Positions 44,622 through 55,101 of a stretch of 64,000 nucleotides of DNA are shown here, one piece after another. The stretch is from Pseudomonas capeferrum (GTDB lineage Bacteria; Pseudomonadota; Gammaproteobacteria; Pseudomonadales; Pseudomonadaceae): positions 126,712 to 190,711 of the forward strand of contig NZ_JMIT01000001.1 of the NCBI RefSeq assembly GCF_000731675.1, written 5' to 3'. Both the position numbers and the translations under genes were made by a program. Numbering within the stretch: position 1 is the first letter of the stretch; each line of letters begins with the position of its first letter. The notes below the pieces were generated by a model, which saw only the letters and a list, made by a program, of their open reading frames with translations, was not told the origin of the DNA and did no database searches.

Positions 44622-45461
44622 ATGATCAAGAAATGCTTGTTCCCGGCCGCCGGTTACGGCACCCGCTTCCTGCCCGCTACCAAAGCCATGCCCAAGGAAA
44701 TGCTGCCGGTGGTCAACAAGCCACTGATCCAGTATGGCGTTGAAGAAGCGCTGGATGCCGGCCTGAACGAGATCTCCATTGTGACCGGCCGTGGCAAGCG
44801 TGCCCTGGAAGACCACTTCGACATCAGCTACGAGCTGGAAAACCAGATCAAGGGCACCGACAAGGAAAAGTACCTGGTCGGTATCCGTCGTCTGCTCAAC
44901 GAGTGCTCCTTCTCCTACACCCGTCAGACCGAGATGAAGGGCCTGGGCCACGCGATCCTCACCGGCCGCCCGCTTATCGGTGACGAACCGTTCGCGGTGG
45001 TGCTGGCTGACGACCTGTGCGTCAACCCGGAAGGTGACGGCGTACTGACCCAGATGGTCAAACTGTTCAAGCAGTACCGCTGCTCGATCGTCGCCATCCA
45101 GGAAGTCGACCCGCAGGAAACCAACAAGTACGGTGTGATCGCCGGTGAGATGATCCGCGACGACATCTACCGTGTCACCAACATGGTCGAAAAGCCTGCA
45201 CCGGAAGACGCGCCTTCGAACCTGGCGATCATCGGCCGCTACATCCTGACCCCGGACATCTTCGATATCATCGCCAATACCGAGCCGGGCAAAGGCGGCG
45301 AAATCCAGATCACTGACGCCCTGCTGCAGCAGGCCAAAGATGGCTGCGTGATTGCCTACAAGTTCAAGGGCAAGCGTTTCGACTGCGGTGGCGCCGAAGG
45401 CTACATCGACGCGACCAACTTCTGCTTCGAGAACTACTACAAGACTGGCAAGGCTTACTGA
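44622..45461 (+). CDS. galU: UTP-glucose-1-phosphate uridylyltransferase
   Basis: This is 279 residues. Nucleotidyltransferase motif LFPAAGYGTRFLPATKAMPKEM, then VLADDL and EMIRDDIYRVTNMVEKP. It forms UDP-glucose from UTP and glucose-1-phosphate. It is downstream of ugd and followed by a terminator. The length matches Pseudomonas GalU (279). Confidence 0.97.
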   Translation: MIKKCLFPAAGYGTRFLPATKAMPKEMLPVVNKPLIQYGVEEALDAGLNEISIVTGRGKRALEDHFDISYELENQIKGTDKEKYLVGIRRLLNECSFSYTRQTEMKGLGHAILTGRPLIGDEPFAVVLADDLCVNPEGDGVLTQMVKLFKQYRCSIVAIQEVDPQETNKYGVIAGEMIRDDIYRVTNMVEKPAPEDAPSNLAIIGRYILTPDIFDIIANTEPGKGGEIQITDALLQQAKDGCVIAYKFKGKRFDCGGAEGYIDATNFCFENYYKTGKAY

Positions 45462-45480
45462 TAAGCCCCGCTGGTCTGCA

Positions 45481-45506
45481 AGCCACCCCTCGGGGTGGCT
45501 TTTTTG
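45481..45506 (+). terminator. terminator after galU
   Basis: AGCCACCCC-TC-GGGGTGGCT followed by six T residues, 20 bases after the galU stop. Confidence 0.85.
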
Positions 45507-45558
45507 TTTGCGGCGGCCAACGGCGGTATGCTGGGCGCCAGCCTAGGAGACTGAATAA

Positions 45559-46914
45559 ATGGCCTACGATTTTGATCTGTTCGTGATTGGTGCCGGGTCC
45601 GGCGGTGTGCGCGCAGCGCGTTTTGCCGCGGGCTTCGGCGCGAAGGTGGCGGTAGCCGAAAGCCGCTACCTGGGCGGTACCTGCGTCAACGTCGGCTGTG
45701 TGCCGAAAAAACTGCTGGTGTATGGCGCGCATGTCGCAGACGAGCTGGAGCAGGCCGCAGGCTTCGGCTGGACCCTGGAAGAAGGGCATTTCGACTGGGG
45801 CACCCTGATTGCCAACAAAAACCGGGAGATCGAGCGCCTCAACGGTATCTACCGCAACCTGCTGGTCAACAGCGGGGTGACCCTGTTGCAGGGCCATGCA
45901 CGCCTGACTGGCGCCAACGAGGTGGAAGTCGACGGCCAGCGCTATACCGCCGAGCACATCCTCATCGCCACCGGCGGCTGGCCGCAGGTGCCGGACATCC
46001 CTGGCAAGGAACTGGCCATCACTTCCAACGAAGCGTTCTACCTCAAGGCGTTGCCGCGCCGCGTGTTGGTGGTGGGCGGTGGCTACATCGCCGTCGAGTT
46101 TGCCGGCATCTTCCAGGGGCTGGGGGCCGATACCAGTTTGCTGTACCGGGGCGATCTGTTCCTGCGCGGGTTTGATGGTTCGGTGCGCACGCACTTGAAG
46201 GAAGAGCTGGAAAAACGCGGCCTCGATCTGCAGTTCAACGCGGATATCCAGCGCATCGACCAGCTGGACGACGGCAGCCTCAAGGCCACCCTCAAGGATG
46301 GCCGCGAGCTGGTTGCCGACTGTGTGTTCTACGCCACTGGGCGGCGTCCGATGCTCGACAATTTGGGCCTGGAGAACACGGGCGTCGAGCTGGATGCACG
46401 GGGCTACATTCGCGTCGATGAGCAGTACCAGACCACCGCGCCGTCGATTCTGGCCATTGGCGATGTGATCGGTCGCGTGCAGCTCACCCCAGTGGCGCTG
46501 GCCGAAGGCATGGCCGTTGCGCGGCGCTTGTTCAAGCCCGAGCAGTACCGCCCGGTGGACTACCAGAACATCCCCACTGCGGTGTTCAGCCAGCCGCCGA
46601 TCGGTACCGTTGGCCTCACCGAGGAACAGGCGCTGGAGGCCGGCCATAAGGTGCAGATCTTCGAGAGCCGTTTCCGGGCCATGAAGCTGACCTTGACCGA
46701 CATCCAGGAAAAGACCCTGATGAAGCTGGTGGTCGATGCCGAGACCGACAAGGTGCTGGGCTGCCACATGGTCGGGCCGGATGCCGGCGATATCGTGCAG
46801 GGCCTGGGGATTGCGCTGAAGGCGGGCGCGACCAAGCAGCAGTTTGACGAGACCATCGGCGTGCACCCGACCGCGGCTGAAGAATTCGTGACGATGCGCA
46901 CCGTTACCCGCTAA
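45559..46914 (+). CDS. gor: glutathione-disulfide reductase
   Basis: This is 451 residues. FAD motif [10 protein letters not shown], redox pair CVNVGC, NAD(P) motif [13 protein letters not shown] and C-terminal catalytic [10 protein letters not shown]. It reduces glutathione disulfide with NADPH. The 451 residues match the Pseudomonas enzyme. It is separated from ahpC by a long inverted repeat. Confidence 0.96.
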   Translation: MAYDFDLFVIGAGSGGVRAARFAAGFGAKVAVAESRYLGGTCVNVGCVPKKLLVYGAHVADELEQAAGFGWTLEEGHFDWGTLIANKNREIERLNGIYRNLLVNSGVTLLQGHARLTGANEVEVDGQRYTAEHILIATGGWPQVPDIPGKELAITSNEAFYLKALPRRVLVVGGGYIAVEFAGIFQGLGADTSLLYRGDLFLRGFDGSVRTHLKEELEKRGLDLQFNADIQRIDQLDDGSLKATLKDGRELVADCVFYATGRRPMLDNLGLENTGVELDARGYIRVDEQYQTTAPSILAIGDVIGRVQLTPVALAEGMAVARRLFKPEQYRPVDYQNIPTAVFSQPPIGTVGLTEEQALEAGHKVQIFESRFRAMKLTLTDIQEKTLMKLVVDAETDKVLGCHMVGPDAGDIVQGLGIALKAGATKQQFDETIGVHPTAAEEFVTMRTVTR

Positions 46915-46930
46915 AAGCACCTCTGGCCTT

Positions 46931-47044
46931 TGTAGGAGCGGCCTTGCGTCGCGATGGGCGGCGAAGCGGCCCCAGGATCTGTGTTTCGACGCCGAAATCC
47001 TGGGGCCGCTTCGCCGCCCATCGCGACGCAAGGCCGCTCCTACA
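46931..47044. repeat. 47-bp perfect inverted repeat (REP/BIME-like)
   Basis: TGTAGGAGCGGCCTTGCG at 46931 begins an arm of 47 bases whose exact reverse complement is 46998-47044. The loop is 20 bases. TGTAGGAGCGGC and GCGGCGAAGCGGCC are typical of Pseudomonas repetitive extragenic palindromes. It may act as a terminator or mRNA end protector after gor. Confidence 0.85.
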
Positions 47045-47202
47045 CAAAGCAACCGCCGCTCAGCGCTATCTCTTCTATTAATAAACCCTGGTTATAGCCA
47101 AAACCAATCGTCAGCATCAGGTTTGCCAATGAGCCTTTCTGGCGACCAGCGGTTAGGATTCTCTCCGTCAACTGATTTCAACCCCATGAAGGAGCGTCTC
47201 TC

Positions 47203-47766
47203 ATGCCTATCATCAACAGCCAGGTCAAACCGTTCAACGCCACCGCCTTCCACAACGGCGAATTCGTTCAGGTAAGCGAAGCCGACCTGAAAGGCAAGTG
47301 GTCTGTCGTGTTCTTCTACCCGGCCGACTTCACCTTCGTTTGCCCGACCGAGCTGGGTGACCTTGCTGACAACTACGCAGAGTTCCAGAAGCTCGGCGTG
47401 GAAATCTACGGCGTGTCCACCGACACCCACTTCACCCACAAAGCCTGGCACGACACTTCGGAAACCATCGGCAAGATCAAGTACCCGCTGATCGGTGACC
47501 CGACCCACGTCATCTCGCGCAACTTCGACGTGCTGATCGAAGAAGCCGGCCTGGCCGATCGCGGTACCTTCGTGATTAACCCGGAAGGCCAGATCAAGAT
47601 CGTCGAAATCAACGACGGTGGTGTAGGCCGTGATGCCAGCGAACTGCTGCGCAAGGTCAAGGCTGCCCAGTACGTCGCTGCCCACCCAGGCGAAGTCTGC
47701 CCGGCCAAGTGGAAAGAAGGCGAGGCTACCCTGGCGCCATCCCTGGACCTGGTCGGCAAGATCTAA
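47203..47766 (+). CDS. ahpC: alkyl hydroperoxide reductase subunit C (peroxiredoxin)
   Basis: This is 187 residues. Peroxidatic Cys in [10 protein letters not shown], resolving Cys in GEVCPAKW. It reduces hydrogen peroxide and organic peroxides and is recycled by AhpF next to it. AAGGAG precedes ATG at 47203. Upstream there are ATAG/CTAT elements around 47067-47094 that could be part of an OxyR site, but the spacing is not clean. Confidence 0.97.
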   Translation: MPIINSQVKPFNATAFHNGEFVQVSEADLKGKWSVVFFYPADFTFVCPTELGDLADNYAEFQKLGVEIYGVSTDTHFTHKAWHDTSETIGKIKYPLIGDPTHVISRNFDVLIEEAGLADRGTFVINPEGQIKIVEINDGGVGRDASELLRKVKAAQYVAAHPGEVCPAKWKEGEATLAPSLDLVGKI

Positions 47767-47907
47767 TCGTCGTCCAATAAGTGCCTGCGCGACGATCATG
47801 CTGCGTTGAAACTGATCGCCGCTCGGCACTTCACGAACGAATAGACGTTATGCGCCAGTCGAGGGCGGTAAGCAGCCGCCAAAGCTGAAGTACTTACCGC
47901 CCCGCCA

Positions 47908-47939
47908 AACGCCCGGGCGCTGTTGCCTGGGCGTTTTTG
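47908..47939 (+). terminator. terminator or attenuator between ahpC and ahpF
   Basis: AACGCCCGGGC, loop, GCCTGGGCGTT then TTTTG. It lies 30 bases before ahpF, so partial read-through would give less AhpF than AhpC. Confidence 0.8.
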
Positions 47940-47969
47940 TATCTGAAGATTGAAAAAGGAATCGCCCGT

Positions 47970-49532
47970 ATGTTGGACGCCACGCTTAAATCGCAACTGA
48001 AAACCTACCTGGAGCGGGTCACCCAGCCGATCGAGATCGTTGCTTCCCTCGACGACGGCGCGAAATCCCGCGAATTGCACGACCTGCTGGTGGAAATCGC
48101 CGGCCTGTCGAACCTGATTACCCTGCGCGCGGACGGGACCGACGCTCGTCGTCCATCGTTCTCGCTCAATCGCCCTGGGGCTGACATCAGCCTGCGTTTC
48201 GCCGGCATCCCCATGGGCCATGAATTCACCTCCCTGGTGCTGGCGCTGCTGCAAGTCGGTGGCCACCCGTCCAAGGCCAGCGCCGAAGTGATCGAGCAGA
48301 TCCAAGGGCTGCAAGGCGAATTCACCTTTGAAACCTACTTCTCGCTGTCGTGCCAGAACTGCCCGGACGTGGTCCAGGCGCTGAACCTGATGGCGGTGCT
48401 CAACCCCAACGTGCGCCACGTGGCCATTGACGGCGCGCTGTTCCAGGATGAAGTCGAATCGCGCAAAGTCATGGCGGTGCCGAGCATCTACCTGAACGGT
48501 GAAGTGTTCGGCCAGGGCCGCATGGGCCTGGAAGAGATTCTGGGCAAGATCGACACCAGTGCCGGCAGCCGCCAGGCCGAAAAGATCAACGCCAAGGACG
48601 CTTTCGATGTACTGATCGTCGGCGGTGGCCCGGCCGGCGCTGCGGCCGCGATCTATGCCGCGCGTAAAGGTATCCGTACCGGTGTTGCCGCCGAGCGTTT
48701 CGGCGGCCAGGTGCTCGACACCCTGGCCATCGAGAACTTTATCTCGGTGCAGGAAACCGAAGGGCCGAAACTGGCCACTGCGCTGGAAGAACACGTCAAG
48801 CAGTACGACGTCGACATCATGAACCTGCAGCGCGGTGAAGCGCTGATCCCGGCCACCGATGGCGGCCTGCACGAAGTGCGTCTGGCGGGCGGTGCGTCGC
48901 TCAAGGCCAAGACCGTGATCCTGGCCACCGGTGCACGCTGGCGCGAAATGAACGTGCCGGGCGAGCAGCAATACCGTGCCCGGGGCGTGGCTTACTGCCC
49001 GCACTGTGATGGCCCACTGTTCAAGGGCAAGCGTGTGGCGGTGATCGGCGGCGGCAACTCGGGCGTGGAAGCGGCCATCGATTTGGCGGGCATCGTCGCC
49101 CAGGTGACCCTGATCGAGTTCGACAGCCAGTTGCGTGCCGACGCCGTGTTGCAACGCAAGCTGCACAGCCTGCCGAACGTCAAGGTGATCACCCGCGCAC
49201 TGACCACCGAAGTGGTCGGCGATGGTGAGAAGGTGACGGGGTTGCGCTACAAGGATCGCGCCAGCGATGAGCTGCATGACCTGGCGCTGGAAGGCATCTT
49301 CGTGCAGATCGGCCTGTTGCCCAATACCGACTGGCTCAAAGGCACCGTCGAACTGTCGCCGCGTGGCGAGATCATTGTCGATGCCAAGGGCGCGACCAAC
49401 ATCCCCGGCGTGTTTGCCGCGGGTGATGTGACCACCGTGCCGTACAAGCAGATCGTCATTGCCGTGGGTGAGGGCGCCAAGGCTTCGCTGGCGGCCTTCG
49501 ATCACCTGATTCGGGCTTCGGCCCCGGCGTAA
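47970..49532 (+). CDS. ahpF: alkyl hydroperoxide reductase subunit F
   Basis: This is 520 residues. N-terminal double-thioredoxin domain with CQNC, then thioredoxin-reductase-like FAD ([10 protein letters not shown]) and NAD domains with CPHC. It passes electrons from NADH to AhpC. ATG at 47970 has AAGGA upstream and starts the normal MLDATLK sequence. An earlier start at 47937 lacks support. Confidence 0.97.
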   Translation: MLDATLKSQLKTYLERVTQPIEIVASLDDGAKSRELHDLLVEIAGLSNLITLRADGTDARRPSFSLNRPGADISLRFAGIPMGHEFTSLVLALLQVGGHPSKASAEVIEQIQGLQGEFTFETYFSLSCQNCPDVVQALNLMAVLNPNVRHVAIDGALFQDEVESRKVMAVPSIYLNGEVFGQGRMGLEEILGKIDTSAGSRQAEKINAKDAFDVLIVGGGPAGAAAAIYAARKGIRTGVAAERFGGQVLDTLAIENFISVQETEGPKLATALEEHVKQYDVDIMNLQRGEALIPATDGGLHEVRLAGGASLKAKTVILATGARWREMNVPGEQQYRARGVAYCPHCDGPLFKGKRVAVIGGGNSGVEAAIDLAGIVAQVTLIEFDSQLRADAVLQRKLHSLPNVKVITRALTTEVVGDGEKVTGLRYKDRASDELHDLALEGIFVQIGLLPNTDWLKGTVELSPRGEIIVDAKGATNIPGVFAAGDVTTVPYKQIVIAVGEGAKASLAAFDHLIRASAPA

Positions 49533-49589
49533 GTCAGCAGCAGCCTGAGGGTGTCTATCATTACCCCAGACACCCTCAGGAAGCTCACC

Positions 49590-49778
49590 ATGACCCTGAT
49601 CAGCCGCGAACCCTGGTGGCTAGTGCCATCCAAGCCCGGGCAGAAAGAGCAGGACCTGCACTGGGGCTTCCTCGAAATCTACGCCGACGGCCGCACCGTG
49701 TTCGTCGACCAGCGCCCCAGTGAGCGGGAGCTGGCTGAGCGCAAGAGCTGTCGCAATTTCCCCGACCCCGAGCACTAA
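49590..49778 (+). CDS. small hypothetical protein
   Basis: This is 62 residues from the ATG at 49590 (CAGGAAG upstream). It contains SREPWWLVPSKPGQKEQDLHW and DGRTVFVDQRPSERELAERK. It appears to be a soluble single domain; no function is recognised. It is convergent with yceH, five bases apart. Confidence 0.6.
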   Translation: MTLISREPWWLVPSKPGQKEQDLHWGFLEIYADGRTVFVDQRPSERELAERKSCRNFPDPEH

Positions 49779-49782
49779 TGGC

Positions 49783-50430
49783 TCAGCCTTCGAGTTCGGC
49801 CAGGCGCGCCTCCAGCGCTGCAATCCGGGCTTCCAAGGCCTCCATGCGCTCTTCCGAAACACTGCCACCGCTGCTGCGGGCACCGCCTTCCTGTTGGCGT
49901 GCGGCCATGATCGCTTCGATTTCTGCCGGGTCGCCCAATGCATGGGTATAGCGGTCTTCGCGCTGGCCTGCCTGGCGCGGCAGGTGCAGGGCAAGGTCCC
50001 TTGAAATCAGGCGTTCCAGCTGGTGCTGGATCTGCTCGGTGTCATCGAATTCATGCAGGCGGTTGCTGCGGCTGAGCAACTCGTTGAGGGTTTGCGGGCC
50101 GCGCAAGAACATCAGGCCCATCAGCACCAGTTGCGCCGGCACCAATTCCAGGGCCTTGTCCACCCGCTGCTCCCAGCGGTCGGCGCGGCTGCCCATCTGC
50201 AAGCGGGTCATGCCTTGGCCTTCGAGCGCCCGCAGGGCCTGGCCGACCTGGCCTTGGGTGAGGTTCATCACCGGTTCCCGGCTGGTCTTCTGGTTGCAGG
50301 CCAGGACCAGGGCATTGAGGGTCAGTGGGTAGCTTTCCGGGCTGGTGGCCTGCTTTTCGATCAGCGAGCCGAGAATGCGGATCTCGGTGCTGTTGAAACG
50401 GCCTTCACCTACGGTTTCGTGTTCGGACAT
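49783..50430 (-). CDS. yceH: YceH family (DUF480) protein
   Basis: This is 215 residues. [38 protein letters not shown] is the DUF480 signature, a winged-helix pair. The C-terminus ends in a predicted coiled coil ([19 protein letters not shown]). The function is unknown, probably nucleic-acid binding. The length matches the family. Confidence 0.92.
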   Translation of the reverse strand: MSEHETVGEGRFNSTEIRILGSLIEKQATSPESYPLTLNALVLACNQKTSREPVMNLTQGQVGQALRALEGQGMTRLQMGSRADRWEQRVDKALELVPAQLVLMGLMFLRGPQTLNELLSRSNRLHEFDDTEQIQHQLERLISRDLALHLPRQAGQREDRYTHALGDPAEIEAIMAARQQEGGARSSGGSVSEERMEALEARIAALEARLAELEG

Positions 50431-50518
50431 GGCCCTGTCTCATTGCGAGGAAAAGGCCACTAGCGTAGGTAAAGCCGTTGATTAAGGCAATTGGGGCCGC
50501 AACACGGCCCCGACAGCC

Positions 50519-51730
50519 TCACGCCCCGCGTCGTTCCTCAGCCTGGCACGCCGCCGCGGTGAACAGCACGTCGGTCGACGAGTTCAGCGCAGTCTCCGCC
50601 GAGTCCTGCAGCACACCAATGATGAAGCCCACCGCCACCACCTGCATGGCAATCTCGCTGGGGATGCCGAACAGGCTGCACGCCAGCGGGATCAACAACA
50701 GCGAACCACCTGCCACGCCCGAGGCGCCGCACGCACAGACAGCCGCCACCACGCTGAGCAGCACGGCAGTCGGCAGGTCGACCGGGATACCCAGGGTATG
50801 CACAGCGGCCAGTGTCAGTACGGTGATGGTGATCGCTGCGCCCGCCATGTTGATGGTCGCGCCCAGCGGGATCGACACCGAATAGGTGTCTTCATGCAGG
50901 CCAAGACGCTCCGACAGGGCCAGGTTGACCGGGATGTTGGCCGCCGAGCTGCGGGTGAAGAACGCCGTGATACCGCTCTCGCGGAGGCACAGCAGGGTCA
51001 GCGGGTACGGGTTGCGGCGAATCTTCCAGAACACGATCAGCGGGTTCATCACCAGGGCCACAAACAGCATGCAGCCGATCAGCACGGCCAGCAGGTGCAG
51101 ATAGCCGAACAGGGCATCGAGGCCCGACTGGGCGAGGGTGGCACTGACCAGGCCGAAGATGCCCAGCGGGGCGAAGCGGATGACCACGCGCACGATCAAG
51201 GTAACCCCGTTGGACAGGTCCTCGACCACAGTGCGGGTGGTTTCGCCGGCATGGCGCAGGGCCACGCCCAGGCCAATCGCCCAGGTCAGCACGCCAATGA
51301 AGTTGGCATTGAGCAAGGCGTTGACCGGGTTGTCGACCGCGCTCAGCAGCAGGTTTTGCAGGACCTCGGTGATACCGCCCGGCGCACTCAGCGTGGCGTC
51401 GCCGGCACTCAGCACCAGGTGGGACGGGAACAGCATGCTGGCGACCACGGCCACCACCGCTGCGGCGAAGGTGCCCAGCAGGTACAGCCACAGGATCGGC
51501 CGTATGTGGGTTTCCTGGCCGTGGCGGTGGTTGGCGATCGAGGCCATGACCAGAATGAACACCAGAATGGGTGCCACTGCCTTGAGGGCGCTGACGAACA
51601 CCTTGCCGAGGAACGCCAGGTCGCGGGCGACGTCGGGTGCGAGCAGCGCCAGGGCGATGCCGGCCAGCAGGCCGATGACGATCTGCGTCACCAGGCTGGT
51701 GCGGTTGAGAAGGCGGAAGAAGGGGGTCAT
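50519..51730 (-). CDS. sstT: sodium:serine/threonine symporter
   Basis: This is 403 residues of the DAACS fold with about eight helices and two hairpins. It shows [31 protein letters not shown] (serine-rich re-entrant loop), [13 protein letters not shown] and [16 protein letters not shown]. These match SstT. It imports serine or threonine with sodium. Confidence 0.93.
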   Translation of the reverse strand: MTPFFRLLNRTSLVTQIVIGLLAGIALALLAPDVARDLAFLGKVFVSALKAVAPILVFILVMASIANHRHGQETHIRPILWLYLLGTFAAAVVAVVASMLFPSHLVLSAGDATLSAPGGITEVLQNLLLSAVDNPVNALLNANFIGVLTWAIGLGVALRHAGETTRTVVEDLSNGVTLIVRVVIRFAPLGIFGLVSATLAQSGLDALFGYLHLLAVLIGCMLFVALVMNPLIVFWKIRRNPYPLTLLCLRESGITAFFTRSSAANIPVNLALSERLGLHEDTYSVSIPLGATINMAGAAITITVLTLAAVHTLGIPVDLPTAVLLSVVAAVCACGASGVAGGSLLLIPLACSLFGIPSEIAMQVVAVGFIIGVLQDSAETALNSSTDVLFTAAACQAEERRGA

Positions 51731-51834
51731 ATGCAGCGATATCCCGGCATGTTCAAAAAGGGCGAGACTTTACCATAGACCTTTGTCGGGCAGGTTCGCG
51801 GTCTTCAGGGTTCACGCGCGAAGCGGCGAGCACA

Positions 51835-52728
51835 TCACCAGTGGAACAACTCCCGTCGCGCCCCCTCGGTAATGGCGACGATCCCTGGGTGCTTGACCTT
51901 GCGCTCCACCGAAATGGCATAGAACGACTCATGCACCGCTTCGGTCTGCCCGATCAGTTGCACGCCATACTGGCGGCACACTTCCTCGGCGATCACGCTG
52001 GGCGCCACGAAAATGCCGCTGCCCGATTGGCCAAACGCCTGCATCAAGGCGCTGTCGTCGAACTCGCCAACGATCCGCGGCTGTACCTGCTGTTCCCCCA
52101 GCCAGCGCAGCAAACGGCTGCGCACCACGGTCTCCTGGCCCGGAATCAACAGCGGTGCATCGTCGAGGCAGGCAGGGAAGGGGCCGGCAAGGCGTTGCGC
52201 CAACGCCTGGGTGGCGAAGAAACTCAGGCCACACTCGCCGAGCTTCTGGCTGTAGCCCTTGATATCCAGGTGGTTGGGCATCGGGCTGTCGGAAATGACC
52301 AGGTCCAGGCGCTGAATCGCCAGGTCCGCCAGCAGCCGCTCGAGTTTGTCTTCCCGGCAATTGATGCGCAGCACCTCGTCCAGCTCCATGGTCGGCGCCA
52401 GCAGGCGATAGACGATGGATTTGGGGACAACGTCGGCCACCCCCACGCGAAACAGAATCTGCTCTTGCGGACCGGCGCGCAGCATGGCTTCCAGCTCGCC
52501 GCCGAGTTGGAACATCTGCTCGGCATACACCAACGTCTGGCGGCCGGTCTCGGTCAGCTCCAACTGCCGACCGACTCGCTGGAACAATTCAAGGCCATAC
52601 GTCTGCTCGAACAGGCTGATCTGCCCGCTGATGGTCTGCGGGGTGAGGTTCAACTGCTCGCTGGCACGCGCGATGCTGCCGGTCTTGGCCACGGCCCAGA
52701 AGTAGTGCAACTGGCGATAGTTGAGCAT
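51835..52728 (-). CDS. nhaR: LysR-family regulator, NhaR-type
   Basis: This is 297 residues. HTH NYRQLHYFWAVAKTGSIARASEQLNLTPQTISGQI is close to NhaR, which activates sodium/proton antiporter or biofilm genes in enterics. The effector domain follows (VADVVPKSIVYRLLAP). No nhaA is nearby. It is divergent from a lipoprotein-TerC pair at 52864. The symbol rests on similarity from memory. Confidence 0.78.
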   Translation of the reverse strand: MLNYRQLHYFWAVAKTGSIARASEQLNLTPQTISGQISLFEQTYGLELFQRVGRQLELTETGRQTLVYAEQMFQLGGELEAMLRAGPQEQILFRVGVADVVPKSIVYRLLAPTMELDEVLRINCREDKLERLLADLAIQRLDLVISDSPMPNHLDIKGYSQKLGECGLSFFATQALAQRLAGPFPACLDDAPLLIPGQETVVRSRLLRWLGEQQVQPRIVGEFDDSALMQAFGQSGSGIFVAPSVIAEEVCRQYGVQLIGQTEAVHESFYAISVERKVKHPGIVAITEGARRELFHW

Positions 52729-52863
52729 CGGTGTATTTCTCGATTCGTAAAAACCGAAGTATAACCGCTGAAAATACGAATTTTCCTGATGTATTCGCCT
52801 CTCTAGAATGCGACTCCATGAGGCGCGTTGCGCGCCGCCGGAATATCGACAAGCGAGGAACCC

Positions 52864-53103
52864 ATGTTGCAGCTTAAATCCATTGGCACGCCTTTGGTGC
52901 TGGCCCTGGCCCTGTTCACCCTGGCCGGCTGCGATCAGGCTGAAAAATCTGCCCAGCAGATGCTCGACCAGGCCGCCCAGTCGGCCAAGCAGGCCATCGA
53001 CAAGACCAACGAAGCGGCCCAGCAGGCCCTGAGCGATGCCATCGGCAGCGAAGGCCAGCCGCCCAAAGATGCTGAAAAGCACGAAAAGACCCAGGACATC
53101 TGA
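52864..53103 (+). CDS. small lipoprotein with helical repeats
   Basis: This is 79 residues, with lipobox TLAGC (Cys about 23). The mature part has alternating alanine/glutamine/lysine heptads (SAQQMLDQAAQSAKQAID). This pattern is like a short Lpp-type coiled coil. AGGAAC precedes ATG at 52864. It lies 28 bases upstream of the TerC gene and is probably co-transcribed. Confidence 0.7.
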   Translation: MLQLKSIGTPLVLALALFTLAGCDQAEKSAQQMLDQAAQSAKQAIDKTNEAAQQALSDAIGSEGQPPKDAEKHEKTQDI

Positions 53104-53131
53104 CCCCAAGACCCGATGCAGGATTGATTAA

Positions 53132-53884
53132 ATGGAATATTTGCTGGAACTCGCCGCAAGCCCGACCGCCTGGGTCGCCCTCGCCACCTTGGTGGCCATG
53201 GAGATCGTGCTCGGCATCGACAACCTGATCTTCATCTCCATCCTGACCAACAAGCTACCCATGGAATACCGTTCCAAGGCGCGGCGCATTGGTATCAGCA
53301 TGGCCCTGGTCATGCGCCTGGCGCTGCTCAGCACCGTGGCCTGGATCGTGCAATTGACCGAGCCGGTGATCGATGTGTTCGGCCACAGCTTCTCGTGGAA
53401 GGACATGATTCTGATCGCAGGTGGCTTATTCCTGCTGTGGAAGGCCACCAAGGAAATCCACGAGAACGTCGACCCGCATGGTGCCAAGGAAGAGTCCAAG
53501 GCCGGTTCCACCATCACCTTGGGTTTTGCCGCAGCCATTGGCCAGATCCTGCTGCTGGATATCGTCTTCTCGATCGACAGCATCATTACCGCCGTGGGTA
53601 TGACCGAGCACTTGCCGATCATGATCATTGCCGTGATCGCTGCCGTGATCGTAATGCTGGTGGCGGCCGACCCGCTGGCCAAGTTCATCAATGACAACCC
53701 GACCGTGGTGATGCTGGCCCTGGGCTTCCTGATCATGATCGGCATGACCCTGATCGCCGAAGGCATGGGGGCTCATGTACCGAAAGGGTATGTGTACGCA
53801 GCGATGGCCTTCTCGACCTTGATCGAGGTCCTCAACATCATGGCCCGTCGGGCGCGGCTCAAGCGCGAAGCGGCAGAAGGTTGA
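53132..53884 (+). CDS. TerC family membrane protein
   Basis: This is 250 residues with about seven membrane segments. Typical acidic motifs are [15 protein letters not shown] and [15 protein letters not shown]. TerC-type proteins export or bind metals such as manganese, and others confer tellurite resistance. The substrate is uncertain. It is downstream of the small lipoprotein. Confidence 0.9.
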   Translation: MEYLLELAASPTAWVALATLVAMEIVLGIDNLIFISILTNKLPMEYRSKARRIGISMALVMRLALLSTVAWIVQLTEPVIDVFGHSFSWKDMILIAGGLFLLWKATKEIHENVDPHGAKEESKAGSTITLGFAAAIGQILLLDIVFSIDSIITAVGMTEHLPIMIIAVIAAVIVMLVAADPLAKFINDNPTVVMLALGFLIMIGMTLIAEGMGAHVPKGYVYAAMAFSTLIEVLNIMARRARLKREAAEG

Positions 53885-53961
53885 TGTAAAAGGCGCAGGC
53901 CCACCGCTGGCCTTGAAGCCAGGGGTGGGCCCCGCGAATGGACCATCACAAAAGCGTGAGT

Positions 53962-54141
53962 TTAATGCGCCTCCACTTGCCGCCGTACCCTGTGCCCAAC
54001 CTGAGGTTTGGCCAGGCCCTGCGGGGGCAGGGAGTGATGATGGGAATGACGCCGCACGATACGCAGTACACCCCACAGCATGGCGGCTGCGACGCTCAGC
54101 CACATACCTACCAGCATGAGGATTGCCAGGGTCAGGCTCAT
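53962..54141 (-). CDS. single-span small membrane protein
   Basis: This is 59 residues. One membrane helix (SLTLAILMLVGMWLSVAAAML), then a basic histidine-rich tail RIVRRHSHHHSLP. ATG at 54141 fits GAGG about nine bases upstream. No family is recognised. Confidence 0.5.
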   Translation of the reverse strand: MSLTLAILMLVGMWLSVAAAMLWGVLRIVRRHSHHHSLPPQGLAKPQVGHRVRRQVEAH

Positions 54142-54364
54142 GTGTGCCTCCTTCTCTCGGGCAAGCGCGCTGTCAGCCAGGGCTCGCCTTACAGACACTG
54201 CTTTAGTCTAGCTCGACCCGTGTGACGTTCCATTGATCAAAGGTCTATTGCTTGGTCCGATTGGCTACAAGCCTGTGTCGGACTATACCCGCGCACCTGT
54301 GGGCCCTATGATCTGAGCCCAGAGCCGGGCGCTGCCTGCCTGGCATCGGAACAAGCGAGTGCCC

Positions 54365-55051
54365 ATGGAGCAAGTTTCCTTCAAACCGCTGGCCTCAGCC
54401 CCCCGTCGGCTGCTGCTGGCCTGCCTGATGGCGGCCAGCCTGGCCGGTTGTGCCAGCGCACCGCCCGCGAACCTGAAAGGCCTGCCGCAGCGGGTCGAGA
54501 TCAGCAGCGTGCCGTTTTACCGTGGCAATGCCAACCACAGCGGCGCCATGGCCCTGGCAGCGCTGCTTTCGCAGCAGGGGGCGCCGATCACGCCAGGCCT
54601 GCTGGACAAGCCATTGAACCTGCCCCAGGGCGCCGAAACGCTGGACACCAGCATCCCCCGCGTGGCGCGTGACTACGGCATGGTGGTGTACGCACTGGAC
54701 AAGCAAATGGATGCCTTGTTGACGCAGGTGGCGGCGGGCAACCCGGTTTTGCTGCGTTACGAGGAGGGTTCAGCCTGGTGGAGCGAGCCACGCTACGCGG
54801 TGCTGATCGGTTATGACCGCTACAAGCAGCGGGTACTGTTGCGCTCAGGCATGCACCGCAGGCAACTGATGGCCTTCGATGATTTTGCTTCGGCCTGGGC
54901 CAAGCAGGGCAGTTGGGCGGTGCTGGTGCAACCGCCGCGGCAACTGCCCGCCCAGGTAGACCGGCAACGCTGGTTGCAGGCGGCCGACGAACTGGCCCGG
55001 GCAGGGCAGGAAATTGCCGCGAAGCAGGCCGTGAACAGCCTGGGGCGGTAA
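54365..55051 (+). CDS. C39-like peptidase homologue without catalytic Cys, lipoprotein
   Basis: This is 228 residues. Signal with lipobox SLAGC, then a C39-type fold in which the position normally QCGP is NHSGA, so the catalytic cysteine is replaced by Ser. Other C39 blocks are kept (VARDYGMVVYALD, LRYEEGS and AVLIGYD with a helix-associated residue). It is probably an inactive, binding-type C39 domain on the outer membrane. Confidence 0.7.
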   Translation: MEQVSFKPLASAPRRLLLACLMAASLAGCASAPPANLKGLPQRVEISSVPFYRGNANHSGAMALAALLSQQGAPITPGLLDKPLNLPQGAETLDTSIPRVARDYGMVVYALDKQMDALLTQVAAGNPVLLRYEEGSAWWSEPRYAVLIGYDRYKQRVLLRSGMHRRQLMAFDDFASAWAKQGSWAVLVQPPRQLPAQVDRQRWLQAADELARAGQEIAAKQAVNSLGR

Positions 55052-55056
55052 ACGTA

Positions 55057-55081
55057 CACCGGCCTTTTGAAGAGGCCGGTG
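55057..55081. terminator. hairpin between convergent genes
   Basis: CACCGGCC, nine-base loop, GGCCGGTG, only five bases after the C39-like stop. T-runs are weak on both sides. Confidence 0.65.
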
Positions 55082-55101
55082 CCAGGTTACCGAGGCATCA
55101 A

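Noticed and set aside
45364..47052. 562-residue minus-strand open frame
   Set aside because: Covers gor in antisense with no recognisable domain.
47046..47202. OxyR operator before ahpC
   Set aside because: ATAG and CTAT elements occur but not with the regular seven-base spacing, so it was not listed as a site.
47796..49505. 569-residue minus-strand open frame
   Set aside because: Antisense shadow of ahpF.
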